DNA of 16,989 bases from an uncultured Lysobacteraceae bacterium (GCA_946480825.1 CAMLLG010000076.1:1-16989); one strand, 5' to 3'. Counted from the first letter of the stretch, positions 1 through 7,542 are shown. The notes: generated by a model not told the origin, from the sequence alone. Made by a program: numbers and translations.

Positions 1-2
1 TC

Positions 3-419
3 GACGGCCCCGGCAACTTCGTGCGCCCGGCCATCGTCACCGGCCTGACCAACGACGCCGAGATCGTGCAGCACGAGACCTTCGCGCCGATCCTCTATGT
101 CATGAAGTACGCCACCATCGATGAAGCCATCGACATGCAGAACGCGGTGCCGCAGGGCCTGTCGTCGTCGATCTTCACCACCAACCTCAAGACCGCCGAA
201 GCCTTCCTCGGCGCGGCGGGCAGCGACTGCGGCATCGCCAACGTCAACATCGGCACCTCGGGCGCGGAAATCGGCGGCGCCTTCGGCGGCGAGAAGGAAA
301 CCGGCGGTGGCCGCGAATCGGGCTCCGACGCGTGGCGGGCCTACATGCGCCGGCAGACCAACACGATCAACTATTCCGACGCGCTGCCGCTGGCGCAGGG
401 CATCAAGTTCGATCTCTGA
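3..419 (+). CDS. Aldehyde dehydrogenase, ALDH7 family, C-terminal part (5' end outside window)
   Basis: Partial gene: the reading frame is open from the window edge and ends at TGA 417-419, giving 138 residues of an enzyme normally about 500 long. The visible part has the NAD-binding ExFxP segment ([10 protein letters not shown]) and the ALDH7 tail: [19 protein letters not shown], a glycine-rich [11 protein letters not shown] stretch, and [16 protein letters not shown] near the end. These are hallmarks of alpha-aminoadipic semialdehyde / piperideine-6-carboxylate dehydrogenase (antiquitin, AmaB), which oxidises the semialdehyde formed in lysine breakdown to aminoadipate with NAD. The catalytic cysteine lies upstream of the window, so activity cannot be judged. 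The family call is strong; the substrate is inferred from the tail. Confidence 0.9.
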   Translation, partial: DGPGNFVRPAIVTGLTNDAEIVQHETFAPILYVMKYATIDEAIDMQNAVPQGLSSSIFTTNLKTAEAFLGAAGSDCGIANVNIGTSGAEIGGAFGGEKETGGGRESGSDAWRAYMRRQTNTINYSDALPLAQGIKFDL

Positions 420-525
420 GGTTCCGACCGACCTTCCGACCGATCGATGTTCGGATCGACGACGCCGGGCGGGCGCATCCGTCCGGCTTCCGCAGTCCGC
501 CCCACCGCATGCAGGAGACGACGCC

Positions 526-825
526 ATGAACGACATCCGCAGGACCAGCACCCTCGCCGTCATCAGTCTGGTGGCCGGCATCCTCGGTTGGACCCTGCTG
601 CCGTTCATCGGCAGCCTGGGCGCGATCATCACCGGGCACATGGCGCGCAGCGAGATCCGCCGTTCCGCCGGCACGGTCGACGGCGACGGCTTGGCCATCG
701 CCGGTCTGGTGCTGGGCTGGGGCTCGGTCGTCGTGACCGTGATCGGCATCCTGCTGGCGGTGATGTTCTTCGGCGGCATCGCCGCCCTGCTCGCCTGGCT
801 GGGCCTCTCCGGCCAGCTCGGCTGA
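526..825 (+). CDS. DUF4190 small membrane protein
   Basis: A 99-residue protein with hydrophobic segments at about residues 9-37, 56-80 and 80-97. Between the first two lies the DUF4190 signature: [11 protein letters not shown], then a polar turn and [14 protein letters not shown]. The start is ATG 526, preceded by AGGAG at 513-517 at normal spacing; longer upstream readings of this frame are Arg/Ser-rich noise out of frame with the dehydrogenase. The family is widespread and has no known biochemical role; it presumably sits in the inner membrane. The next gene, pyrD, starts 13 bases after its stop, so the two are probably cotranscribed, but nothing links this protein to pyrimidine synthesis. 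Confidence 0.88.
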   Translation: MNDIRRTSTLAVISLVAGILGWTLLPFIGSLGAIITGHMARSEIRRSAGTVDGDGLAIAGLVLGWGSVVVTVIGILLAVMFFGGIAALLAWLGLSGQLG

Positions 826-838
826 GACGCGCGCCCGC

Positions 839-1906
839 ATGTATGGACTGGCCCGCCCGTTCCTGTTCCGCATCGATGCCGAACGCGCCCACGGGCTCGG
901 ATTGTCGATGCTGGAAGCCGCCTATCGCACCGGGCTGAATCCGCTGCTGACCCGGGGCACGCCGTCGTTTCCGGTGAAGGCGATGAACCTGAGCTTCCCG
1001 AATCCGGTCGGGCTGGCGGCCGGGCTGGACAAGAATGGCGCGCACATCGATGCCCTGTTCGCGCTCGGCTTCGGCTTCGTCGAAGTCGGCACGGTCACGC
1101 CGAAACCGCAGCCGGGCAATCCGAAACCGCGGATGTTCCGGCTGCCGGAAAACCGCGCCGTCATCAATCGCCTCGGCTTCAACAACGACGGCGTCGACGC
1201 GCTGGTGCGCAACGTCGAGAAGGCGCGACGCACGGGCGACGGCAAGCTCGGCATCAACATCGGCAAGAACAAGGACACCCCGAACGAATCGGCGGCGCTG
1301 GATTATCTCCACTGCCTGGAGAAGGTCTATCCGCTGGCCGACTACGTCACCATCAACATCTCCTCGCCGAATACCGCCGGCCTGCGCGAGCTGCAGGAAG
1401 AACAGCAGCTGCGCAAGCTGCTGGGCCTGCTGCGCGAGGCCCAGGAACGGCTGTGGACGCGCCACGGCCGGCGCGTGCCGATGCTGGTGAAGGTGGCGCC
1501 GGACCTCGCCGACGAGGACATCGACGTCACTGCGCGCGTGCTCGGCGAGATGCAGGTCGACGGCGTGATCGCCACCAACACCACGGTGTCGCGGATCGCG
1601 GTGCATCAGCATCCGCTGGCGAAGGAAGCCGGCGGCCTGTCCGGCGAACCGCTGATGGCGAAATCGACCGCGGTGCTGCGCATGCTGCGCACGCGGTTGC
1701 CCGAGCAGATTCCGCTGATCGGCGTCGGCGGCATCCTCACCGGCGCCGACGCGGTGAAGAAGATGGCCGCGGGCGCGAGCCTGGTGCAGTGCTACACCGG
1801 CCTGATCTATCGCGGCCCCGGGCTGATCCACGAATGCGTGGACGCCATCCGCCGCCGCAAGGAAGCGCCCAGCCGCGGACATCTTCCGCCGACGATGCCG
1901 CGCTGA
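839..1906 (+). CDS. pyrD: Dihydroorotate dehydrogenase (quinone), class 2
   Basis: A 355-residue FMN enzyme that oxidises dihydroorotate to orotate and passes electrons to the quinone pool, the membrane-linked fourth step of pyrimidine synthesis. The N-terminus [20 protein letters not shown] is the amphipathic membrane-docking helix pair that marks class 2. FMN-barrel motifs follow: [13 protein letters not shown] (55-67), [17 protein letters not shown] (82-98), [10 protein letters not shown] (109-118), [11 protein letters not shown] (173-183) holding the serine base at about 175, IATNTT, and a C-terminal GVGGI phosphate-binding loop followed by [12 protein letters not shown]. Length fits the family (E. 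coli 336). No strong ribosome site is visible; the start is set by the conserved N-terminus. Its TGA shares one base with the murB ATG. Confidence 0.97.
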   Translation: MYGLARPFLFRIDAERAHGLGLSMLEAAYRTGLNPLLTRGTPSFPVKAMNLSFPNPVGLAAGLDKNGAHIDALFALGFGFVEVGTVTPKPQPGNPKPRMFRLPENRAVINRLGFNNDGVDALVRNVEKARRTGDGKLGINIGKNKDTPNESAALDYLHCLEKVYPLADYVTINISSPNTAGLRELQEEQQLRKLLGLLREAQERLWTRHGRRVPMLVKVAPDLADEDIDVTARVLGEMQVDGVIATNTTVSRIAVHQHPLAKEAGGLSGEPLMAKSTAVLRMLRTRLPEQIPLIGVGGILTGADAVKKMAAGASLVQCYTGLIYRGPGLIHECVDAIRRRKEAPSRGHLPPTMPR

Positions 1907-2955
1907 TGACGATCCGGCAGACCGAACGGGCCCCATTGCCGAACACCTTCGGCATCGAAGCGCGCGCCGGCGTGCTGATCGAATGCGACGATCCGCTGGA
2001 TCTGCCCGGCCTGTTCGCGGACACGCTCCACGGGGTTCTGCCGCTGATCCTCGGCGGCGGCAGCAACCTGCTGATCGTCGAGGGCCCACGCGTGGCGCTG
2101 CGCCTGACCGGGCGCGACATGCGCGTGCTCGACATCCGCGACGGCCTCGGCCTGATCCGCGCGGACGCCGGCGTCGAGTGGAACGACTTCGTGCTGTGGA
2201 CGCTGGCGCAGGGCCACGCCGGCCTCGAAAACCTCGCCCTGATCCCCGGCACGGTCGGCGCCGCGCCGATCCAGAACATCGGCGCGTACGGCGTGGAAGT
2301 CGGCGAACGCATCGTCGCGGTCGAGGCCTTCGAACGCGAGTCCGGCGAATTCCGTCGCTTCGAGGCCGACGATTGCGCGTTCGCTTACCGCGACAGCGCC
2401 TTCAAGCGCGAGCCGGACCGCTGGCTGATCGTCGCGGTGGAATTCGCGCTGCCGCTGGCGAGCGAACGATCGTCGGAAGCGCTCAGGCTCGATTACGCGG
2501 GCATCGGCGACGAACTGAAGACGATGGGCGTCGCCAGACCGGGCGCCGCCGACGTGGCCGAAGCGGTCAGCCGTCTGCGCAGGCGCAAGCTGCCCGATCC
2601 AGCGGTGATCGGCAACGCCGGCAGCTTCTTCAAAAATCCGATCGTGTCGGCGAAGCAGGCGGAAACCCTGCTCGTCCTGCATCCGTCTCTGCCGGTGTTC
2701 CGCGCCGATTCCCCGGACACGCGCAAGTTGTCGGCGGCCTGGTTGATCGAACAGTGCGGCTGGAAGGGCGCCCGCGCCGATTTCGGTTCCGGCGACGCCG
2801 GGGTCTCCGACAAACACGCACTGGTACTGGTGAATCACGGCCGCGCCAACGGCGCGGAACTGCTGGCGCTGGCGCGGAAGATCGCCGAGAGCGTTAAGAC
2901 GCGCTTCGGCGTCACCATCGAACCGGAACCGCGGATCGTCGGCGCGACGTGGTGA
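1906..2955 (+). CDS. murB: UDP-N-acetylenolpyruvoylglucosamine reductase, type I
   Basis: A 349-residue cytosolic FAD enzyme that reduces the enolpyruvyl group on UDP-GlcNAc to give UDP-MurNAc for peptidoglycan. Visible motifs: the FAD loop LILGGGSNLLI (47-57), GLENLALIPGTVGAAPIQNIGAYGVE (106-131), YRDSAFK (161-167) with the substrate arginine, GNAGSFFKNP (236-245) with the proton-donating serine at 240, SAAWLIEQCGWKG, and a C-terminal EPEPRIVG carrying the late catalytic glutamate. The YRxSxFK insert and length near 342 mark the E. coli-like type I form. ATG 1906 overlaps the pyrD stop (TGATG), so translation is probably coupled. The neighbour pairing of pyrD and murB has no obvious metabolic logic beyond growth demand. 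Confidence 0.97.
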   Translation: MTIRQTERAPLPNTFGIEARAGVLIECDDPLDLPGLFADTLHGVLPLILGGGSNLLIVEGPRVALRLTGRDMRVLDIRDGLGLIRADAGVEWNDFVLWTLAQGHAGLENLALIPGTVGAAPIQNIGAYGVEVGERIVAVEAFERESGEFRRFEADDCAFAYRDSAFKREPDRWLIVAVEFALPLASERSSEALRLDYAGIGDELKTMGVARPGAADVAEAVSRLRRRKLPDPAVIGNAGSFFKNPIVSAKQAETLLVLHPSLPVFRADSPDTRKLSAAWLIEQCGWKGARADFGSGDAGVSDKHALVLVNHGRANGAELLALARKIAESVKTRFGVTIEPEPRIVGATW

Positions 2956-3803
2956 CCGCGGCGCCCGCGACGAACGTGCCGGCAGACATGTCCGCAGAGA
3001 TGCCCGTCGCCATCGTCCGGCGCCCCGCCCGCAGCTTGGCGCAGTCCTGCGAACTGACCTATCTCGAACGCGCACCGATCGCGTTCGACGCGCTCGAACG
3101 TCAGCATGCCGCGTATCGCGAGGCGCTCGACGCCATCGAAGCCCTGCCCGACAGCGTGTTCGTCGAAGACACCGCCGTGGTGCTCGACGAATGCGCGATC
3201 CTGTCGCGCCCGGGCGCGGTCTCGCGCCAGCCGGAGCCCGAGCGGATCGCGGCGGCGCTCGCGCCGTTCCGCCGCTGCGAAGGCATCCTCGCGCCCGGGA
3301 CGCTCGAAGGCGGCGATGTGCTGCGGATCGGACGCACGCTGTACGTCGGGCTGACCACGCGCACCAACCGCGCAGGCATCGAACAGCTCGCCGCGCGCCT
3401 GAGCCCGCACGGTTACCGCGTGGTGCCGGTCCAGGTCCACGGCAGCCTGCATCTGAAGACCGCCTGCACCGCGCTGGACGCGGAGACGCTGCTGATCAAT
3501 CCCGCGTGGGTCGACTTCTCCGTGTTCGACGGGTTCTCGAAGATCGAAGTCGCCGACGGCGAACCCTTCGCCGCCAACGTATTGCCCGTCGGCGATGCGC
3601 GCCTCATCAACGCCGCGCTTCCGCGCACGCGCGAGCGCGTCGAAGCGTTCTGCGTCCGCGCCGGGCTGCGCGCGATCGCGGTCGACATTTCCGAATTCGG
3701 CAAGGCCGAAGCGGGCCTCACGTGCATGAGTCTGGTGTTCGCCGACCGCGTCGCCGATCGCATGCCCGATGACATCGGTGGTCCCGCCGACGACGGGCCA
3801 TGA
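2949..3803 (+). CDS. Dimethylargininase-like guanidino hydrolase (DDAH family)
   Basis: A member of the guanidino-group-modifying (GME) superfamily, predicted to hydrolyse methylated arginine to citrulline and (di)methylamine in the cytosol. Numbering from GTG 2949 (284 residues): FVEDTAVV at 71-78, TLEGGDVL at 118-125 (acidic residues), HLKTAC with catalytic His168, and GKAEAGLTCMS with the nucleophilic Cys259 near the C-terminus. This order, the late Cys and the short length fit DDAH rather than the longer arginine deiminases. The start is uncertain: GTG 2949 overlaps the murB end by 7 bases, but ATG 2988 and ATG 3000 (MPVAIVRRP, where family similarity begins) are also possible and none has a clear ribosome site. 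Its stop overlaps the next gene's ATG. Substrate is inferred; arginine or another guanidine is possible. Confidence 0.87.
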   Translation: MVTAAPATNVPADMSAEMPVAIVRRPARSLAQSCELTYLERAPIAFDALERQHAAYREALDAIEALPDSVFVEDTAVVLDECAILSRPGAVSRQPEPERIAAALAPFRRCEGILAPGTLEGGDVLRIGRTLYVGLTTRTNRAGIEQLAARLSPHGYRVVPVQVHGSLHLKTACTALDAETLLINPAWVDFSVFDGFSKIEVADGEPFAANVLPVGDARLINAALPRTRERVEAFCVRAGLRAIAVDISEFGKAEAGLTCMSLVFADRVADRMPDDIGGPADDGP

Positions 3804-4711
3804 ATTCGCCTCGATCCCAACACCTGCGCGCGGCGCTGCTGATGCTCGGCAGCACGATGCTGTTCGGGCTGATGACCGTCGCGATCCGGCTGGCCTCCGA
3901 AACGCTGCACACCTTCGAGATCGCGTTCTTCCGCAATTTCTTCGGCCTGGTCGCGGCGCTGCCGCTGCTGCTGCGCCACGGCCCGGGTCTGCTGAAAACC
4001 ACGCAGTGGCCGCGCTATCTGTTCCGCTGCGCGGTCGGCGTGGTGTCGATGCTGTGCGGGTTCTGGGCCATCGGCCATCTGCCGCTCGCGCAGGCGGTCG
4101 CGCTGTCGTATTCGACGCCGATCTTCGTCACCATCGCCGCGGTCGTGTTCCTGCACGAACAGGTCCGCGCGCGGCGCTGGGCCGCGGTGGCGCTGGGCTT
4201 CGTCGGCGTGATGATCATCGTGCGTCCGGGCACCGCGAGCTTCAGCGCCGGCACCCTGGTCGCGCTGGCGGCGGCGGTGCTGAGCGGCATCGTGTCGATC
4301 CAGATCAAGCAACTGTCGAAGGTCGAACCGGCCGACCGCATCGTGCTGCTGACCACGCTGCTGTGGGTGCCGATGTCGCTGCTGCCGGCGCTGACGGTCT
4401 GGGAGTGGCCGCGCGGGATCGTCTGGGTGTGGGTGATCGCGGCCGGCTTCCTCGGCACCGGCGGCCACATGCTGTGGACGCGCGCGCTGAAGCTCGGCGA
4501 CGTGTCCGCGCTGACGCCGATCAGCTTCATGCAGTTGCCGATCGTGGCCGTGGCCGGCTGGCTGCTGTTCCAGGAACGCCTGGACCGCTGGACCGCGATC
4601 GGTGCGGGCGTCATCTTCGCCGCGAACGCCTACATCGCGCATCGCGAGGCGCGGCTCACGCGGCGCGCGGCCACTCACGCGCCGCTGGAGGCCGCAAAAC
4701 CCGGCGAGTGA
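3800..4711 (+). CDS. EamA/DMT-family inner-membrane transporter
   Basis: A 303-residue polytopic protein with about ten hydrophobic helices arranged as two EamA repeats (about residues 10-140 and 150-285). Typical drug/metabolite transporter features are visible: an early AFFRNFFGLVAALPLLL segment, ALSYSTPIFVTIAAVVFLHEQV closing repeat one, and the parallel SFMQLPIVAVAGWLLFQERL closing repeat two. The family mostly exports metabolites or amino acids, or imports small solutes; substrate cannot be read from sequence. ATG 3800 overlaps the upstream TGA (ATGA), implying coupling to the dimethylargininase-like gene, which makes an amino-acid derivative such as citrulline a possible but unproven cargo. 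It ends the run of plus-strand genes; a GC-rich hairpin follows at 4734-4754. Confidence 0.93.
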   Translation: MNSPRSQHLRAALLMLGSTMLFGLMTVAIRLASETLHTFEIAFFRNFFGLVAALPLLLRHGPGLLKTTQWPRYLFRCAVGVVSMLCGFWAIGHLPLAQAVALSYSTPIFVTIAAVVFLHEQVRARRWAAVALGFVGVMIIVRPGTASFSAGTLVALAAAVLSGIVSIQIKQLSKVEPADRIVLLTTLLWVPMSLLPALTVWEWPRGIVWVWVIAAGFLGTGGHMLWTRALKLGDVSALTPISFMQLPIVAVAGWLLFQERLDRWTAIGAGVIFAANAYIAHREARLTRRAATHAPLEAAKPGE

Positions 4712-4733
4712 TGTCGGCAAATGAATGAGTTAG

Positions 4734-4754
4734 GCCGCCCCTCAGCGGGGCGGC
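4734..4754. terminator. GC-rich hairpin after the EamA gene, possible terminator
   Basis: GCCGCCCC at 4734-4741 pairs perfectly with GGGGCGGC at 4747-4754 across the loop TCAGC. It sits 23 bases after the stop of the last gene of the plus-strand run, where transcription should end. There is no T-run on either side, so it is either a weak or factor-assisted terminator or an mRNA 3'-end stabiliser. Confidence 0.5.
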
Positions 4755-4828
4755 GGACGCATGCTAGCGTATGCACGTGGCCGACACCGTGATACGAGGT
4801 CAGTTTGATTGTTCGTCAGCCTTTTCTG

Positions 4829-5056
4829 CTACTGAGCGAAAACAATCAACTTCCAGCGAATGTTGCCCTGATGCTGACTGTGTTGATGGTGATTTTGCGG
4901 AGGGAACGGATTGTCCTTGTTGGACGCAATTTCATTCCCACAGCCTTCGCAGCGGTAGATGCCTGAATTTGGGCAGTTCTGTCCCGGGCCATACAACGAG
5001 TCAAACTCTTCGTGCTGGCTTTGCTCCAGGTATTTCGCGTACTTGTAGAGAGCCAT
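4829..5056 (-). CDS. Small CxxC-motif protein, function unknown
   Basis: A 75-residue protein read from ATG 5056 on the minus strand (MALYKYAKYLEQSQ...). AAAGGAA lies a few bases upstream at good spacing, which favours this start over the in-frame ATG at 5083 that has none. The centre reads NCPNSGIYRCEGCGNEI, with Cys28 and a Cys36-x-x-Cys39 pair, then PPQNHHQHSQHQ, rich in His and Gln, and IRWKLIVFAQ at the end. This resembles a widespread family of short proteins sharing a SGIYRCEGCG-type core and PPQNHHQH; I recall related proteins being annotated only as 'protein L' or hypothetical. Metal binding through the cysteines and histidines is plausible but unproven. The gene is markedly less GC-rich than its neighbours and lies alone against the flanking genes, suggesting recent acquisition. 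Confidence 0.8.
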   Translation of the reverse strand: MALYKYAKYLEQSQHEEFDSLYGPGQNCPNSGIYRCEGCGNEIASNKDNPFPPQNHHQHSQHQGNIRWKLIVFAQ

Positions 5057-5213
5057 ATCTAGTTCCTTTAAGCCGGATGGCACGCGCCAAGCTATAAGCA
5101 GTAAGTCTCAACAGATGCGACAGATTTCATTTTCCGCCTAACGGACACCGTACAACGCACTCATGCTGCATCGCAGCAGGATGCGCGGCATCTGCACATG
5201 CCATCGGCGACGA

Positions 5214-5242
5214 TTGACCGGACCCGGGGGGCGGTGTACATC
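5214..5242 (+). promoter_or_regulatory. Candidate sigma70 promoter of the hydrolase gene
   Basis: TTGACC at 5214-5219 is followed after 17 bases by TACATC at 5237-5242, a reasonable -35 and a weak -10. It would give a leader of about 105 bases that includes the two hairpins before the hydrolase start. This is pattern matching only. Confidence 0.35.
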
Positions 5243-5249
5243 GGGGCGT

Positions 5250-5296
5250 CGATCCGGGCCTGCCCGGATCGCATCGAGCGGTGCAGGGGGCACCGC
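5250..5296 (+). promoter_or_regulatory. Two tandem hairpins in the hydrolase leader
   Basis: Hairpin one: CGATCCGGG (5250-5258) pairs with CCCGGATCG (5263-5271) across CCTG. Hairpin two: GCGGTGC (5278-5284) pairs with GCACCGC (5290-5296) across AGGGG. Both lie between the candidate promoter and the ribosome site AAGGAGAG at 5338-5345. They could stabilise or attenuate the mRNA; neither is followed by a T-run. Confidence 0.35.
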
Positions 5297-5353
5297 CGCA
5301 TCCAGAGACGCGTTCGCGGAACCGTCCCAACACGAACAAGGAGAGTGAACTTC

Positions 5354-6781
5354 ATGGCCGTATCGATCCGATCCGCCACCCGCACACCACGCATCCGCAC
5401 GTCCCTGCTCGCCGCCGCGCTCGTCGCGGGTCTGGTCGCCGTGCCGGCGCAGGCCGAGGAAGGCGACTATTCCACCTGGCAGGCCTTCGTCAACCTGCTG
5501 TCTCCGCCGAAGGCGGACAACAAGGTGACCGCCGCGCAGCGCACCGGCGATTATCCGCTGCTGTCCAATCCCTCCGGCTATGCCGACGGCTTCAGCCCCG
5601 GCGCATACAACAGTTGGCAGACGATCAAGCTGGCGCCCGAGACCGGCGCGGTCTGCGGCAACGGCTCGCCGTACAAATTCTTCGTCAACCGCGTACCGCA
5701 CACCCGCAACACCATCATCTACATGGAAGGCGGCGGCGCGTGCTGGGATTACGCCAGTTGCACCGGCCAGACCGGCGTGCGCGGCGCGCGCAATCCGAAC
5801 GGCATCCCCGACGACTACATGAGCCTGCTGAATCCCGGCGCCAGCCTGGTCAGCCCCTTCATCACCCGCGTCAGTCCGTTCGATGCGGTGAAGACCCAGC
5901 AGTGGAACATCGTCTACGTGCCCTACTGCACCGGCGACATCTACAGCGGCGACAAGGTCGCGGTCTACAACGACCCCGCCGGCGTGAAGCCGCCGCTGGT
6001 CTGGCACCACAACGGCATCCGCAACACCCGCGCGGTGGTGAGCTGGCTCAAGGACAACCTGCCGCGGCCCACGCAGATGCTGTCCACCGGCTGCAGCGCC
6101 GGCGGCGCCGGCAGCCTGACCAACTACGCGCCGCTGCGCCGCGACCTGGCGCCGACCCGCGGCTTCCTGATCAACGATTCGGGCCCGGTGTTCGACGCAC
6201 CGATCGGCGGCGATCCGCAGAGCTGGTCCTCGGTGCCGCTGCAGACGCACATCCGCCAAGCCTGGGGCCTGAGCAAGCCGAACGGCCCGCTGCCCTATCT
6301 CGCCGGGCAGTTGCCGCAGCTTGATCTGAACCAGCTCGGCACGCTGTACAACGCGCTGTCCGCGAAGTACCCGAGCGACCGTATGGGCCACACCCACTTC
6401 TGGAAGGACCTGAACTATTCGTCCTATTCCTATGAGCGCTTCTTCCCCGAGATCGCGAACGCGCCCGACCAGGCGACCAGGGAAGCGCTGATCCACGCCC
6501 GCTGGGGCAGCGATACCGCGCGGCTGTCGGCGAAACTCAACACGCTCGGCAATTTCGGCGGTTATTTCCCGCAGTACCGCGCGCTGAACGAGAGCCACTG
6601 CACCACCGTCGTCGATTTCAAGAACGGCGACATCCAGAGCATGAGTCTGGAGCTGCGGCACTTCATCGACAGCGTGCTCGTCGGTTCGGGCAATGTGCTG
6701 GACGCGTCCGAGGCCAGCGACACCGCCGATCGCGCCAAGCCCTTCAACCTGCTGTACTGGACCGTCGATCAACTGCTTTAA
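5354..6781 (+). CDS. Secreted pectinacetylesterase-family serine hydrolase
   Basis: A 475-residue exported alpha/beta hydrolase. ATG 5354 has a strong ribosome site (AAGGAGAG, 5338-5345) and begins a signal peptide: basic residues, a hydrophobic core LLAAALVAGLVAV, then a PAQA|EEG cleavage site after residue 34. Family marks: YMEGGGACWDY (123-133, oxyanion region), VPYCTGDIYSGD (189-200), the nucleophile elbow GCSAGG (Ser248) and a C-terminal ESHC with the likely catalytic His415. The acidic triad member could be Asp275 in INDSGP or one further on. Plant members deacetylate pectin, notum deacylates Wnt, and bacterial members have mostly unknown substrates, so 'esterase' is safe and 'pectin' is not. 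The next gene encodes a possible helper protein. Confidence 0.88.
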   Translation: MAVSIRSATRTPRIRTSLLAAALVAGLVAVPAQAEEGDYSTWQAFVNLLSPPKADNKVTAAQRTGDYPLLSNPSGYADGFSPGAYNSWQTIKLAPETGAVCGNGSPYKFFVNRVPHTRNTIIYMEGGGACWDYASCTGQTGVRGARNPNGIPDDYMSLLNPGASLVSPFITRVSPFDAVKTQQWNIVYVPYCTGDIYSGDKVAVYNDPAGVKPPLVWHHNGIRNTRAVVSWLKDNLPRPTQMLSTGCSAGGAGSLTNYAPLRRDLAPTRGFLINDSGPVFDAPIGGDPQSWSSVPLQTHIRQAWGLSKPNGPLPYLAGQLPQLDLNQLGTLYNALSAKYPSDRMGHTHFWKDLNYSSYSYERFFPEIANAPDQATREALIHARWGSDTARLSAKLNTLGNFGGYFPQYRALNESHCTTVVDFKNGDIQSMSLELRHFIDSVLVGSGNVLDASEASDTADRAKPFNLLYWTVDQLL

Positions 6782-6831
6782 TCGTCGCATCGCACCGGCG
6801 GGCCGCACGCCCGCCGGTGCGCGATGACGAT
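6781..6831 (+). terminator. Long hairpin between the hydrolase and its downstream gene
   Basis: The core pairs 6791-6803 (CGCACCGGCGGGC) with 6809-6821 across a five-base loop CGCAC, 13 bp without mismatch. ATCG and ATCGTC outside the core pair with partners up to 6831 after small bulges. It starts on the last base of the hydrolase stop and ends only 26 bases before the next ATG. With no T-run it may be a partial terminator or an mRNA-stabilising element that sets the ratio of the two products. Confidence 0.5.
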
Positions 6832-6857
6832 CGCCACCAGGAGTGTTGTCCCCCGCC

Positions 6858-7502
6858 ATGAAAATCCGCCTCGTCCATGTCGGGCTGGTCCTCGCCGTCG
6901 TGCTGATGTTCGCGCTCTGGGGCAGTGCGCAGCTGCGCCAGGCTTCGGTGACCAAGGCCATCGCCGGACCCGATCCGGCGGTCGCGCCCCAGGCGCAACC
7001 GGACCCCGCGATGGCGTCGACGCCCGAAGCGCGCGCCTACCAGAGTCGTCTGGCGTTCGAGCGTCACGCCCGCAGCTTCCTCCGCGATGCCCCCGGGATG
7101 GACGACCGCACCCGGATCCAGCGCGCGCAGGCGCTCAGCCGCGAGATCGATCGCCGCGAACAGGCGCGCGAACTGTCCGCGGACGAGGCGGTGATGCTGC
7201 GGATCGGCCTCATCCACGCCGCGGTGAAGGACGACCGCCAGCGCGTGCGCCAGGCCCAGGAAGTCGTCGATCGCTACCGCAAGGAGACCGCCGAGCGCGA
7301 GGCGGCCTTCCTCGCCCAGCAGCGGCGGGATGCGCAGTTCCAGGAATACAAGGCCACCGAGGCGCGGATCGTCGCGGAAGTGCTGGCCATGTCCAGTTAT
7401 CCGAACGGCATGAGCCGGGACGATTACCTGCGCCAGCGCCTGCAGCAGGCCCGCGAGGCGATCTACGCCAAGGCACCGGAGGCGCCCGCTCCCGGGGGCT
7501 GA
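6858..7502 (+). CDS. Membrane-anchored helical protein, possible hydrolase chaperone/accessory protein
   Basis: A 214-residue protein with one N-terminal hydrophobic anchor (about residues 5-24), a Pro/Ala linker (about 36-55) and then a charged, helix-rich body (55-205) heavy in Arg, Gln, Glu and Ala. No cysteines or enzymatic motif are visible. This plan (signal anchor, flexible linker, all-helical domain) matches steric foldases such as the lipase chaperone (Lif) and the phospholipase accessory protein PlcR. The Lif signature RxxFDY(F/C)LSAxGE is absent, so I treat it as similar in design only. It directly follows a secreted hydrolase, as foldases usually do. ATG 6858 is chosen because the anchor starts there; AGGAG at 6839-6843 is about 14 bases away, longer than ideal. 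The gene looks real; the role is inferred. Confidence 0.75.
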   Translation: MKIRLVHVGLVLAVVLMFALWGSAQLRQASVTKAIAGPDPAVAPQAQPDPAMASTPEARAYQSRLAFERHARSFLRDAPGMDDRTRIQRAQALSREIDRREQARELSADEAVMLRIGLIHAAVKDDRQRVRQAQEVVDRYRKETAEREAAFLAQQRRDAQFQEYKATEARIVAEVLAMSSYPNGMSRDDYLRQRLQQAREAIYAKAPEAPAPGG

Positions 7503-7542
7503 GCCCCCCACCTTCGGCACATGCCGTCGCGGCGGCGTCGGC

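Larger units (their letters stand above)
5057..5353. other. Intergenic region between the CxxC gene and the hydrolase
   Basis: About 297 bases without a convincing gene. The left part (to about 5145) is AT-richer, with runs such as TTTCATTTTCC, and should carry the minus-strand promoter of the CxxC gene. The right part returns to high GC and holds a candidate plus-strand promoter (5214-5242) and two hairpins (5250-5271 and 5278-5296) in what would be the leader of the hydrolase gene. Open frames here lack ribosome sites and read as Arg/Cys/Ser-rich noise. Confidence 0.6.

Noticed and set aside
420..525. Repeated CCGACC/CCGATCG words and a weak TCGAT-ATCGA hairpin after the aldehyde dehydrogenase
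   Set aside because: The stem is only 5 bp and the words are too short to distinguish from chance in GC-rich DNA.
629..2089. Long minus-strand open frame (486 codons) opposite pyrD and the start of murB
   Set aside because: Product is Arg/Ala/His-rich with no family motif and lies fully antisense to strongly recognised genes; it is the usual long mirror frame of high-GC DNA.
4759..4776. GCATGCTAGCGTATGC near-palindrome after the EamA gene, considered as an attachment or insertion site
   Set aside because: Imperfect, with no matching copy seen on the other side of the AT-richer island, so no duplicated target can be claimed.
4771..5097. Plus-strand frame of 108 codons across the AT-richer island
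   Set aside because: It is antisense to the CxxC gene, lacks a ribosome site and has no family-like segment; the minus-strand frame has both a ribosome site and conserved-looking motifs.
5138..6961. 607-codon minus-strand open frame opposite the hydrolase
   Set aside because: Low-complexity Val/Ala/Arg/Gly composition with no recognisable domain, antisense to a gene with signal peptide, ribosome site and active-site motifs.
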